DNA of 64,000 nt from Guadua angustifolia (GCA_036346375.1 CM070511.1:10602001-10666000); one strand, 5' to 3'. Shown: positions 46,535-58,419, numbered from the stretch's first letter. A program made the numbers and translations. The notes: generated by a model not told the origin, from the letters alone.

Positions 46535-48678
46535 TCAGTACTGAGACACACGACCAGTAGGCACAACACGAGTATGCTTGTATACAAAATCAGATTTGCC
46601 TTTTCCCGTGTTTCTTGCAACAAAAGGTATTTGCATCACCCTAGGCACAAAATGAGGAGTAAAATGTGCCTTCCTGAAATTAGACCTAGCCTTAACCTTT
46701 TCTTTCTTTTGCTGTTTGGCTAGCTTAAAGCAAAAATCTACCAAATGTCCATCTCTACCACAATAAGTGCAAATGTATTTAACATAATGTTTAGCTTTAA
46801 CAGTGGAAGCAACATTTGCATTCATCACAATAGAAGATAAAACACCAGCAGACTTAAAAACAATTTTCTTAGGCTCATTGACAATTTCAAATTTTCCACT
46901 TTCAAGTGCCATAACAACAGTGGGAGCATGTGATTTATGATGAGCATAAGAATCAAAACCTAAACCTTTGTTATGAGTGCTGATTCTTGATTGATCCAAA
47001 ATCATGTTTAGGTTTTTCTTTCCTGCAGTGAAACATTCTAAAGATTTTTCTAAATAATCAACTTTTCGAGAAAGAGTTAAACAATTATTACAGGGAACGT
47101 CCACTTTTCCTTTTTGTTTGCGACAAGTTGAGCATGAAGAATCTTATGAGTGAGCAGAGCATCTGTCATTTGAGAAACCCTAGCATTTGCATCATGTAAC
47201 TTCAATTCTAGAGTGGAGCATTTAGAACATGGAGTTGAATTATGCAAATCAGTAGTTGAACAGCTAGCATTTTTAACATGTTTCTCATTTTCCTTCTTTT
47301 CAGCATTAACTTGCTCTAACAAGGTAACATGTTCTTTCCTAAGCAAAGTAAGCTCATTGTAAATCAAGTCACATGATTTGCAAGCATCATCATTAGGAAT
47401 CAAAGATTTAAGTCTAGCAATTTTAGCATTCAAAGATTCCACAAGAACATCATGTTTCTTAATTTTCCTGTCACGTTTATTTAGCAATTTACCAAGACGA
47501 GCAACAACAATAGCTAATTCATTATAAGAAGGTTCTACCTCATTAAAGTCGCTGTCATGATCGTCCTCGGTGAAGCTTTCATCGCTTCTAGCTATGAGAC
47601 ACAACTTTGTCAATTCATGCTTGTTTGGAGTTGTTGTGTCATCTTCACTGCTCTCTAAATCCACATCACTCAAATTTACTTGTTCAAGAGCAAACAGAAC
47701 CCGGTGGACAACTTTGCGGTTGATGAAGCTCTTTTTCTTTCTTTCACTTGGAGAGAACTTCTTCTTCTCTTTTCTTTTGGCATTGTTCTTCTCCTCCCTT
47801 GATGCTTTACCTGCAAGTTTAGGACAATTTGGACAAATGTGGCTGAGATCACCACACTCAAAGCATCTTGGAGGCCCACCACCATCTCTCTTCCTCATTC
47901 TCACATTCTGTAAAGCGTTATTAAAACGAGAAAAGAGTAGTGCCAAGTCTTCTTGGGGAAATTCTTCAATATGTTCATCGGTTAGTGAAGACAAGAAAGA
48001 CAAAGCAAAACTTGAAGAAGCATTGTTCTGAGACAAGCTAGACTGGGAGGTCAATGCAATTGATTTATTATCATTCTTCCTGGCAAGAACATCCAATTCA
48101 TGAGTCTTTAATTTAGAGAAAAGAACATCTACAGTAAGTGTACTCATGACAGTTGATTCTCTAATGAATATAACTTTTATCTCCCAAATAGACATGTCTA
48201 AAGCACCAAGGAATTGTCTAGCATTAGCAGTTTCATCAAAGAAAACCCCAACAACACGTAAATTGCTAAGAATCTTATTGAAACGTGCAAAGAAATCATC
48301 TAGTGACTCACCAGGTTTCATCTCAAATCGCATGTATTCTTTCTTATAAATATCCTGACGAACCTCTTTAACAGTGTTATAACCCTTATGATAATCACAA
48401 AGAGATCTCCATACCTCATATGCTGACTTGAGATGGATCACGCGGTCAAAGTCACTTCTTCCCAATCCTTGGATGATCAAATTTCGTGCTTTGCTGTTTG
48501 CTTCAACATGTGCTCGATTGGTGTCATTGACTTCATCATTCTCAGGAACTTGATATGGCTTATATACCTTCTCCCAGATTGCAAAGCCCTGAGCTTGAAT
48601 ATATTCCTCCATCTTTGCTTTCCAAAACTGAAAATCAACATCATCGAAAACACAAGGTTTTGTCGAATACCTATCCAT
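46535..48678 (-). pseudogene. Gag of family 2 element, split by one frameshift
   Basis: The minus-strand frame from ATG 48678 reads 533 codons. N-terminal FDDVDFQFWKAKMEEYIQAQ (DUF4219-like) is followed by the UBN2 core (SAYEVWRSLCDYHKGYNTVK, RFEMKPGESLDDFFARFNKI), a CCHC knuckle CFECGDLSHICPNC near residue 275, and a Leu/Lys/Glu coiled-coil segment. Near 47100 the frame shifts in an A/G-rich run (AACAAAAAGGAAAAGTGG). The next frame continues with VPCNNCLTLSRKVDYLEKSL and a second CCHC knuckle CTYCGRDGHLVDFC, ending RVSQY-stop at 46535. The plus-strand relative at 54285-54911 is open across the frameshift point, so the shift is a lesion of this copy. No pol follows. Confidence 0.8.
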
Positions 48679-48725
48679 CGCTACGGTTTCTAATCACCGG
48701 TTAAAATTAATTAGAAAAAGAACTA

Positions 48726-48738
48726 GGCTCTGATATCA
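48726..48738 (-). other. Primer binding site of family 2 element
   Basis: TGATATCAGAGCC on the minus strand, one base from TGGTATCAGAGCC, two bases from the LTR border at 48741. Confidence 0.8.
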
Positions 48739-48740
48739 CT

Positions 48741-49962
48741 TGTAGGATCGAAATATACTAATATAACAATCAGAGGGGGGTGAATGATTGCGCGGAAGCT
48801 AAAATCAAAATTTTGAACTTTGTTTTTCTAACACACCCCAATTTAAACTCAAATTGCTTGGAGATCAGTTCACATAGATGGTAAACAGTCGGGAGACCAG
48901 TTCACACAGTTGAGAGACCAGTTTATGCGGTTGAAACCATGAGACCATCTAGGCGACCATGAGCGATCAATGATGGCGATGAAGCGATGCAGGCGACGAT
49001 GAGACCACTTGGTGACGGTTTGGCACTTAGGCGACCAAGAAACACTTGGGCGACGAGCGGCGATTTAGGCGGCGAAGCGGCGATCGGGCGACGGTGAGCA
49101 GACTAGCTAAAACTTGCAGTTGCATGTAGCCACAACGTCGGAAGCAATCAACGACTCAAAATCTAGACGCCGGAAAAGCCCTCGCCGCAATGCACAGGAC
49201 GCTCGAGTCGTAGGAAAGATATTTTATTTCTTTTTGTCTAACAATACTCCAAGCAAAAGCGTACGACCCTAAAACCTTGCTCTCTACATAAACAGGAGAC
49301 ACCTCCCCCTATTTATACAGAGCAAACACAAAGAGATTGAATACAACTCCACTTCCCACATAGAAAGAGTTCATATACATCTCAACCTGGCCCAACATGG
49401 CCAAAAACAACTCTTGCACGCATGTACAGCCCACCTGCTGTAATTATGTGACTAACCAGCCTTCATGTGCATGTTCTCTAGCCCGAACATACCGCATGAC
49501 ATCCTCAACCACCAAGACCTCGATTCCTCCCTGAACCTAGTCCCGAACCTCAGTTCCTCCATGAACCTAGTTCCGGTCTCGTCATCGACCACGTTCGCCC
49601 TCGAGCAACAGCTGCAAATGAATAAACAAAAAAATAATTCCAAGCACAAGTCCACGACTTGACTCAAAGTCAATCCATGCAATGACTCACACGAGCGCGT
49701 TGCATCAAGCAAAACCATCATCATGCTATCACCAGCATATCAAACAAATCCGAACACAAATCCACGACTTGACTCAAAGTCAATTCATGCAACCACTCAC
49801 ATGAGCGTGTTGCATCAGGCAAAACCATCATCATGCTATCACCAGCATATCAAACAAATTATTTCAAGCAGCATATGCACAAGCACCACACATGCCATAA
49901 TCACAACCACTTTGTAATGCCAATTTCATTACTCAGCCAATTTTTCAGCACATGGTTTCACA
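48741..49962 (-). repeat. 5' LTR of family 2 element (1222 bp, internally deleted)
   Basis: It aligns with 43184-44870 at both ends but lacks about 465 bp in the middle (the part corresponding to roughly 43575-44010). Its minisatellite section (48890-49105) is scrambled relative to the partner. Confidence 0.85.
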
Positions 49963-50041
49963 GTCGGTCATTTTATCAGTTGTTTTAGTAATATTGTAAT
50001 ATTACAGAAGGATTCTTTGGATTCTGCCAACCAAATGCAGG

Positions 50042-50385
50042 GTCAGTTTAAGGGGCTATGGCTGTACTAAAAAGCTGCTTTTTGGCTTGTTGGGTTGTAA
50101 AGCAGTTGTAGCTAGCGGATATGACTTTTCTTGTTATATCGTTTGGCAAACTAGCTGCTGCAGTTGTAACTTTGGGGCAATTGAGCGGGGAGGAAACAAC
50201 CTAGTGAAGCACAATAACGGTCGAGCAGGGAGGTGACATGAATGCGGCTAAGTGGGCGGTGAAGGTCGAGGAGGCAGAGCGAGAGAGATGGTCGAGCGAA
50301 GTTACAGCTGAAAAGTTTCTCCCTAGCGGCTGCAGTTTTTATAGGTGATTTTGCTATGATTTAGTTTTTTCGCTGCTTTGTACCA
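50042..50385. mobile_element. MITE-like copy related to 41935-42345
   Basis: It contains GTTTGGCAAACTAGCTGCTGCAG and AGTTACAGCTGAAAAG, matching the inverted right part of the element at 41935-42345. Borders are uncertain. Confidence 0.4.
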
Positions 50386-51794
50386 TACTGTTCAAAGGGT
50401 TTTTGTTTTAAAGATTGAGTATAGCCCCGTAATTAACGGGATAGCTGGTGTCACCGTGCACGTGACGGTGCCGTCCAACCATATGGACCCAATCCGCACC
50501 CGCATTCATCGTCTAGTGGGCGACCGACCGACGCCGCCCCCACCCCACCACCCCCCGCTGAGGCTACCCCACGCGACATGACAGAATCGACGCCCGCCCC
50601 CACCGCGCGCGACCCTGATCCCCGGCCGGCGAAATGGCGGCGTGGTTTCCCGTCGAGTCCACCAAGCCGGTCTTTGTTGGGATCTACGACGCCGTCCTCG
50701 GTGGCTTCGCCGCCCTCTTCTTCCTCCTCCCTCGCCGCGCCCCCCGTTACCCTCCCCACCGCCACCGCCCGCAACCGCCAACCTCTCCGTCTCTATCCCG
50801 GCCTAGCCGGAGGCCATGTACAACCACCCCACATGGTAGCCCCCGTCGCGGGGTCGCAGTGCTGCCTGCTGCGTTCGCCTCACCGCGACATGGCGAGCGC
50901 CCGCGCCAGCGGCGGCGTCATCGTCATCACCTTCGGCAGCCACACATTCCTCGACTTCATCCTCACCTGGACGCGCCACCTCGCGGACCTCAGCGTCGAT
51001 AACCTCCTCGTCGGGGCCATAGACACCAGGCTGCTCCGGAGCTCTACCTCAGGGGCGTCCTCGTCTTCGACATAGACAGTAGGATGGCCACGGAGGACGC
51101 CGGCTGGGGCTCGCCCACCTTCCACAAGATGGGCAGGGAGAAGGAGCTGCTCATCAACGCGCTTCTGCCATTCGGGTATGAGCTGCTCATATGCGACACG
51201 GACATGGTGTGGCTCAAGAACCCGCTGTCCTATCTCGCCCGCTACCCCGACACGGATCTCCTCGCCTCCGGCGATCAGGTCATACCCACGGTCAAGGACG
51301 ACAGCCTGGAGAGCTGGAGGGAAGGTAATTACTTACCCGCACATTGCAAATTGGCAATATTACATTTCATTCAGGACTGAGTGTTGAGAAGAGAAATGCT
51401 ATCATGCATTATCTATAATTCTCCACTGCATCTGACTACAATGATCATACCAAAGAGGTTTTGTCTAACCATTGTTTACAACCAGAACTGAACATTACCG
51501 AGGAGTTTCCTTTTCCTTTGGGAGATTGTAAAATTTTGTAAATCACAGGGTAATGTGAGCTCCATGCCAAAGATGTGGTACATATCTTTTCTGTTGTTAC
51601 TGCTCAATCTTGATAGTTTGGAATGAACTTTAGTTCAACTAAAGAAACTTTGAGCATTTACAATGCAAATAGCCAAATAAACAAGATTTTTATTGGTGAA
51701 AGAAAGACCATTGTTTAAGAGTGTATATCATGTGTATCGGCAAATCCTTACAGTACTAGAACAAGAAGTGCAATAGTACTCTTGTTACGAAATT

Positions 51795-53510
51795 TCTCCA
51801 ATACAACAACAACTAAGCTTTTTGTCCCAAACAAGTTGGGGGTAGGCTAGAAAAGAAACCCAATCAAAGTTAATAAAACTTGTAAACCTTCGATCTTGGG
51901 TCATGGTTTTGGTACATGAATTGCTAATTTCCACGCACTCCTATTCAATGCCAAATCTTTGAGAATATTTCAATCCATTAAGTCTCTTTTAACTATTTCT
52001 TTCTACGTCAATCTTGGTCGTCCTCTGCCTCTTATATTTTCGAGATGACTTAAAATTTCACTACGCACCGGTTCTTTAGGAGGCCTTCGTTGGAGCTGTT
52101 CAAAACATCTTAGACGATTTTGGACAAGCTTTTCTTTAATTTGTGCTACTCCGACCATATCACGTATATCATCATTGCGGATTCGATCTCACCTTGTATG
52201 ACCACAAATCCACTGCAGAATCCGCATTTCTGCTATGCTTATCTTTTGTACATGTTGTCTTTTTGGCGCCCAGCATTCCGTTCCATTAAACATCGCAGGT
52301 CTAATCATTGTCCTATAGAACTTACCCTTTAACTTTTGAGAGACTTTTCTATTACATAGGACACCTGATGCTTGGTGTCATTTCAACCGCCCCGCTTGTA
52401 TCCTGTGGCTCCCATCTTCATCAATCTCGCCGTTGTTCTGTAGCATCCATCCAAAATATCAAAAAAATTCCTTCCTAGGCGCTAGTTTTCTATCCAGACT
52501 AACATCTCCATCACTTGCTATAACACCGTTGAAAACACACCTCATATACTTAGTTTTAGCCTTACTAAGTCTAAAAACCTTTGATTCTAAAGTCTTCCTC
52601 CACAACTCAAGTTTTCTATAACACGTATCCTATTCTCATCATTTAGCATCAGATCATCAGCAAAAGCATACACCAAGGAATCTCTTCTTGTATGTCCCAT
52701 GTGACTTTATCCATCACTAGGGCAAAAATATAGGGGCTTAATGCTGACCTTTGATGTAGTTATGTCTTAATAGGAAAGTCACTTGTATAGCTATCACATG
52801 TTCTGACATTAGTCACAACATCATTTGTATATATCCTTGATTAAGATAACATACTTTGTTGGGACTTTTTTCTTTTCAAACGCCCACCATATGACCTTTC
52901 TTAATACTTTGTCATAAACTTTCTCTAAGTTGATAAACACTATGTGTAGATCCTTCTTTTCCTTCCTATACGTCTATATCAACCAAAGATCGCCTCTAGG
53001 GTCGACCTCCCGAGCATAAAACCAAATTGGTTTTTCATCACGCTAGTTGCTCTTCTTAAACGATGCTCATTTACTCGCTCTTAATGCTTCATCGTGTGAC
53101 TCATGATCTTAATTCCTTTGTGATTAGTACAACTTTGGATGTATCCTTTATTTTTGAAAATTGGCACTAATGTGCTTCTCTGCCACTTGTCAGGCATCTT
53201 GTTCGACCTAAAAATGCTTTAAACAATTTATTTAGCCAAATGATCGCTATGTCTCCAAGGTATTTCCACACCTTGATAGGAATGCTATCAGGTCCCCAAC
53301 GCTTTACCTACTTTCATTTTTTAAGGCCTCTCTTACTTCAGACTCTTGAACTTTTCGAACGAACCATCTATTAGTGCCATCAAAAGAATCATCTAGTTCA
53401 ATCATACTATCCCTGTTGTCTCCGTTGTACAACTTGTCGAAGTAGTCTCTCTGATATTTATGAAAATTTGCCATAATTTTCAGTAACATGTTTTCCATTT
53501 ACCTATAAAG
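51795..53510 (-). mobile_element. L1-type LINE, 3' end with decayed reverse transcriptase
   Basis: The minus strand carries RT remnants of plant L1 elements. At about 53500-53300 an upstream segment reads YFDKLYNGDNRD, then VREALKN. Around 52910-52700 there are KVYDKVLRKVIWWAFEK-like and ALSPYIFALVMDKVTWDIQ blocks, and at 52648-52662 the catalytic FADD in VYAFADDLML. Closer to the 3' end HIRC-type and zinc-finger-like sequence is diffuse. The element ends near 51795 in a TTGTTGTTG tail after CCCCCAACTTGTTTGGGAC, a common grass LINE terminus. Stops occur throughout. It is 5'-truncated and sits antisense in the XEG113-like intron. Confidence 0.8.
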
Positions 53511-53605
53511 GAAGATTGTTATTGTGTGTGTGTAGCATCAATCACCATCGATATGTAATTGTTTGACAAGAGGGAATCAGGAGCTTCTGACAAACTAAGC
53601 ATTTA

Positions 53606-53828
53606 CTCCCTCTGTTTCACAATATTAGTCTGACATGCATAGCTAGGAGGCACAAAATTGAAGTAATATTTAATGGAATTGGATTATACTTGACCCTATT
53701 AGATACACATAGTACTACGTTACAAAATAAGGACAAGTATTATCAAATTCCATTAAATATTACACACAAAATGTGTCACCTTGGTACACGTGCCGCTGTG
53801 CCCGACTAATATTATGAAACTAATGGAG
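53606..53828. mobile_element. Stowaway MITE (223 bp) with TA target duplication
   Basis: Ends are CTCCCTCTGTTTCACAATAT and, reverse-complemented, CTCCATTAGTTTCATAATAT. These match the Stowaway (Tc1/mariner) terminal consensus CTCCCTCCGTTYC. TA lies on both sides (53604-53605 and 53829-53830). Confidence 0.85.
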
Positions 53829-53992
53829 TATAACTTAACAATACAACTTATTTCACTTTCTCTGTTTTCTCATCCAAAGTGACTGGTGCATACAATATTG
53901 GTATTTTCCATTGGCGACCCACTGAATTAGCTAAAAAGCTGGCAAAAGAGTGGAATGATCAAGTCTTATCTGATGATAAGTTGTGGGACTAG

Positions 53993-54911
53993 ACATGATG
54001 TTGTTGTGGAATCTTTGAATACTGAAATTGTGAGACTTAAATCTTTGATTCCTGATGATGATGCTTGCAAATCATGTGACTTGATTTACAATGAGCTTAC
54101 CTTACTTAGGAAAGAACATGTTACCTTGTTAGAGCAAGTCAATGCTGAAAAGAAGAAAAATGAGAAACATGTAAAAAATGCTAGCTGTTCAACTGTTGAT
54201 TCGCATGATACAACTCACTGTTCTAAATGCTCCACACTAGAATTGAAGTTGCATGATGCAAATGCTATGGTTCTCAAATGACAGATGCTCTGCTCACTCA
54301 TGAGGTTCTTTCATGCTCAACCTGTCGCAAACAAAAAAGGAAAAGTGGATGTTCCGTGTAAAAACTGTTTAACTCTTTCTCGAAAGGTTGATTACTTGGA
54401 AAAATCTTTAGAATGTTTCACTAAAGGAAAGAAAAACCTAAACATGATTCTCGATCAATCAAGAGTCAGCACTCATAACAAAGGTTTAGGTTTTGATTCT
54501 TATGCTCATCATAAATCACATGCTCCCACTGTTGTTAAGGTACTTGAAAGTGGAAAATTTGAAATTGTCAATGAGCCTAAGAAAACTGTTTTTAAGTCTG
54601 CTGGTGTTTTATCTTCTACTGTGATGAATGCAAATGTTGCTTCTACTGTTAAAGCTAAACATCATGTTAAGTACAATTGCACTCATTGTGGAGATGGATA
54701 TTTAGTAGATTTTTGCTTTAGGCTAGCCAAACAGCAAAAGAAAGAAAAGGCTAAGACTAAGTCTAATTTCAGGAAGGCACATTTTACTCCTCATTTTGTG
54801 TCTAGGGTGATGCAAACACCTATTGTTGCTAGAAACATGAGAAAGGGCAAATCTGATTTTGTGTACAAGCATACTCGTGTTGTGCCTACTCGTCGTGTGT
54901 CTCAGTACTAG
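53993..54911 (+). pseudogene. Gag C-terminal half of family 2, truncated
   Basis: Two frames (to 54281 and 54285-54911) read VVESLNTEIVRLKSLIPDDD, CKSCDLIYNELTLLRKEHVT, and after a frame change VPCKNCLTLSRKVDYLEKSL and a knuckle CTHCGDGYLVDFC. That knuckle has lost one residue of the CCHC spacing seen in the other copy (CTYCGRDGHLVDFC), including its His, so zinc binding is probably lost. It ends RVSQY-stop, as in the other copy. Confidence 0.8.
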
Positions 54912-55791
54912 ATTCCTAAATGCTTTATTTCTAACCCCAGTACTGATGCCTCGACATCTTCTAGTGCTATGTAGGTTTTTTAGATGCGGGTTGGAGAACA
55001 GAATCTCAGTGGATCTTGGTCTTTTGCAAGATGGGATCAAAACTTGAATGGTTCTCACCCTTGAGATGGCCTTCAAGAGGCATATGCGATAATTCTTCAC
55101 CTACTTTGTGAGGTATTTTATACACTCATGTCTTTTACATTCACATATATCTAATTGTGGTCTGAGATGAGATGGTTGTTCATATGCTCATATGTGTCCC
55201 CTGGCATGTTCAAAAATGTTATATCTTATATCATGCCTTTTCATGCTTAGAATTTATTTATCATGATTCATGCTTATGTTTAACTGAACATACCATGATA
55301 ACTCAAGCACATGTATATCATCACCTCTCTTTTGATTTCATTGGTTATCCATTTGAGGGGGAGTTAATGGATTTTTGATGAAAATTTCTTTCGTTTGCTT
55401 TTTGGGAGGATTGTTCTTTCAGTTTTTTTGTTTTTAAAATTAATCCCATCAGGTGACAATTTTGAAGAAGGTTTTTAAGATGGTTATTTTTTAGGGGGAG
55501 TTTTTGAAGTTTTTGTAATATTTTGTAACATGCTTTTTATTTTGTGTGTTTCTTAAATGAAAAACAATAAAAAAGTACTGAGCATTGTATTTCATACACA
55601 TATGTCATTTGAAGCCATGTTTATGTTTCAAGATCCTTACAACTCCATATTCATGCACATATGTTGTAGTTTATGATATGACTATTTAAATGGAATGACA
55701 ACTTGAATTAAATCCTGTCATGGTTGAACTTTTTTGGCTATCTTGATCCTGCTCAAAAATGCTAAATATGAAAGTTAAGTGCTAAAGCTAA

Positions 55792-56092
55792 GGGCAATCC
55801 TAATGGGATGATTAGGATAGTTTCCATAGCATTAATTAGGTTGCCATGTAAGCAAAATGGTTATGTGGATGTAGAGTTAATGATGAAAGAGAAGGAAACC
55901 ATTTCTCATGCAGGAAACCATTTCTACACAAGTACCAAAAAAGGGAAAAAGGGGATTGGGTGAGAAAATAAGAGAAAAGAGGAGACTGGATGAGAGTTTA
56001 TTTTGAAGAAACTATCCATTGGGAGTATAGTTTCAACATGTAGTGTCTAGATGACATGGAAGTTATAGAAACTATATGCATTGGGACTGCCC
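55792..56092. mobile_element. Tourist-like MITE (301 bp) with TAA target duplication
   Basis: Ends GGGCAATCCTAATGGG and, reverse-complemented, GGGCAGTCCCAATGC. TAA on both sides (55789-55791 and 56093-56095). The paralogous element at 43184-49962 shows the uninterrupted site (complement of about 45625-45640), confirming insertion. PIF/Harbinger-type MITEs duplicate 3 bp. Confidence 0.9.
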
Positions 56093-56841
56093 TAAAAGAG
56101 TGATCGTTGATAAATGCAAGAACAAGGTTGTGTACTATCACACTTCTTCTTTACGAGACTGCTTATCATTGCACTTTGATATGAACTTGGAAGAGGTTGT
56201 GTATGACCGAAACCATGAAACCTTAAGCTTGTGACTGCTTGGCATGGTTGAAAAGTAAGGCTGATGGTGCATGTAATTCCTTGCAATTGTTATTGTTGCA
56301 ATCAATTAATGAATCAGTTTTTCAAGCACAAATAAAGTGCACAAAAAAAATCAATGTTTTCAGGTTTTAAGATTGTTGAGAAAGGGAGATCATGCCATGC
56401 AAAAAAATGTTAATAGTACTTGATTGCTAGTTATGCTTACTCTACATTGTTCATGTGTAGATTTGAGGGTGCAAGTACTTTTGATAGCATGACTTGGTGA
56501 TGAAATTGTTACATTTGTGCATGACTTATAATGCTCAGTACATACAAAAAGAGAAACTAAAAATAAATAAAAAGATTTTGTTCTCTCTTTTGCATTCTTG
56601 ATGAATCCATTTTCAAAGAGGGAGAATTTTGGAGTCAAAGGGGAGAATTTTGGATACATATTGCACATTCACACACATTTTTCTTCTTTCATTTCTCTTC
56701 TTTTTTAGGGGGAGATTATTTCTTCTTTTTAGGGGGAGATTTTTCACTTTGTTTTTTGTTTTAAAATAAAATTTCTTTAAAATTTTCTTCTGAGGTGAAT
56801 GCCAATGTTCAGTTCTAAATGGTGTTGCTAATGTTTTCATC

Positions 56842-56852
56842 AAGGGGGAGAT
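56842..56852 (+). other. Polypurine tract of the truncated family 2 copy
   Basis: AAGGGGGAGAT directly precedes the LTR start TGTGAAATCATG at 56853. Confidence 0.8.
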
Positions 56853-58419
56853 TGTGAAATCATGTGTTGAAAAATTGGCTCAGTAATGAAATTGGCATTG
56901 CAAAGTGGTTGTGATTATGGCATGTGTGGTGCTTATGCATATGCTGGTGATAGCATGATGATGGTTTTGCTTGATGCAACGCACTTGTGTGAGTGGTTGC
57001 ATGGATTGACCTTGAGTCAAGTCGTGGACTTGTGCTCGGATTTGTTTGTTTGTTTATTCATGTGCTGGTGTTGCTCGAGGGCGAACGTGGTCGATGACGG
57101 TACCGGAACTAGGTTCATGGAAGAACTGAGATTCGAGATTAGGTTCAGGGAGGAATCGAGGTCGTGGTGGTCGAGGATGTCATGCGGGACGTTCGGGCTA
57201 GAGAACATGCACATGAAGGCTGGTTAGTCACGTAATTACAACATGTGAGTTGTACAAACATGCAAGAGTTGTATTTGGCCATGTTTGGGCCAGGTTGAGA
57301 TGCATATGAACTCTTTCCATGTTGGAAGTGGAGTTGTATTCAATCTCTTTATGTTTGTTCTGTATAAATAGGGGGAGGTGTCTCCTATCTATTCTTGAGC
57401 CAAGTTTTAGGGTTTGTACTCTTTTGTTTTGGAGTACTGTATCCAAATAAATAAAATTCTTCTTGCAAATCTGAGCATCCTATGCATCGCGGTGTGAAGA
57501 AGAAAATCCTTGCAACTAGAAGTTTTTTAGCGCTTGATCTTAATTCTATTGCAGCGTAGTTGAAGCCAGCAAAGGAGTCAGGCAACTAAAAGAATTTGAA
57601 GAGCTCTCAGTACCTTGAGTTGTTTTTTAGTCCGGCGTAGATTGGAGCATCGACTGAAGTTTTGTCCGTCGCAGCAGTCACGAAGTTCATCACGGAGTTC
57701 GGTTTCTTGCAAAGGTATCATTTTGCAAAGGTAATATCTCAAGATCTATAGATCCGATCGAATTGATTCTTTTTGGGTTAACTTCAGAATTGAATCTAGT
57801 TTCTACAATTAAAATTTCATCTCAGTCCAACGGTGGGATCTTTGGAAATTACTATTTTTATGAACTGGTCGCCAGACTACTCGCCTGGTTGCCCGACTGC
57901 TCGCGTGGTTGCCCAGATTTAGTCATCTTGCAAAGAACATAACTTTAGATTTGTAGATCTGATTTGCTTGATTCTTATTGTGTTAGCTTTATAATTGAGT
58001 CTAGTTTCTACAGTTATAATTTCACATCGATCTAACGGTTGGATCTTTAGGAATTACTATTTTAATGAACATGTGTCAGTCTGCTCACCCGAACTGCTCA
58101 CCTGGTCGCCCAGACTACTCGCCTGGTCGCCCAACTGCTCGCCTGGTCACCCAGACTGCTCTACTGGTCACCCAACTGGTTGCCTGGTCGCTCAAACTAC
58201 TCTACTGGTCGCCCAACTGTTCTACTGGTCGCCCAACTACTCTACTGGTCTCCCAGACTGCTCTCCTGGTCACCCAGACTATTGTACTGGTCTCCCGACT
58301 GGTCTACTGACTGCGTAAACTGGTCTCTCGGCTGCGTGAACAGGTCTATAAGCAATTTGAGTTTAAATTGGGGTGTGTTAGAATAACAAAGTCCAAAAAT
58401 TTGATTTTAGCTTTCGCGC
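56853..58419 (+). repeat. 3' LTR of the truncated family 2 copy, itself truncated
   Basis: It matches the reverse complement of 43184-44870, with the 20-bp minisatellite well preserved at 58080-58340 (CTGGTCGCCCAGACTGCTC-type units). The last roughly 70 bp are missing at the gypsy junction. Confidence 0.85.

Larger units (their letters stand above)
43184..49962 (-). mobile_element. Complete gag-only Sirevirus-like element, family 2 (6779 bp)
   Basis: LTRs at 43184-44870 and 48741-49962 start TGTAGGATCGAAATATACTA and end GGTTTCACA. An exact 5-bp duplication GTCGG flanks the element (43179-43183 and 49963-49967). The PBS at 48726-48738 reads TGATATCAGAGCC on the minus strand. Polypurine tracts (complement CTCCCCCT) occur at 44872 and, further inside, near 44983, 45009, 45940 and 46081. 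Gag spans 46535-48678. The 1.66 kb between gag and the 3' LTR has no Pol motif. The 5' LTR is 465 bp shorter than the 3' LTR. A second copy is at 53990-58419 on the other strand. Confidence 0.9.
50634..53989 (+). pseudogene. XEG113-like arabinosyltransferase (GT77), disrupted
   Basis: Exon 1 starts near ATG 50634 (MAAWFPVESTKPVFVGIYDA with a hydrophobic segment, a possible type II membrane anchor). It continues in another frame with VIVITFGSHTFLDFILTW and DNLLVGAIDT, then after a lesion at 51037 in a third frame with TEDAGWGSPTFHKMGREKEL and FGYELLICDTDMVWLKNPLS, whose DTDMVW includes the DXD metal-binding motif. The donor is at 51325 (GTAATT). Exon 2 (53880-53989) reads VTGAYNIGIFHWRPTE to DDKLWD. 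The order matches XEG113, a Golgi enzyme that arabinosylates extensin hydroxyprolines (family knowledge). At 53990 the exon stops at a TAG and retroelement Gag sequence begins. At least two frameshifts plus loss of the C-terminal half make it a pseudogene. The 2.55-kb intron holds a LINE and a MITE. Confidence 0.8.
53990..58419 (+). mobile_element. 5'-truncated copy of family 2 gag-only element
   Basis: Starting within gag (homology from ACATGATGTTGTTGTGG), the plus strand carries the rest of gag, the non-coding 3' part with repeated polypurine tracts (55356, 55493, 56706, 56737) and a 3' LTR from 56853. It is the inverted relative of 43184-49962. Its 5' LTR, PBS and first half of gag are missing. 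Its 3' LTR is cut by the gypsy LTR at 58420 just after TTTTAGCTTTCGCGC. Confidence 0.85.

Noticed and set aside
50451..50781. Minus-strand Gly-rich frames opposite the XEG113-like exon
   Set aside because: Antisense shadows of a GC-rich first exon; the plus strand carries the recognisable glycosyltransferase blocks.
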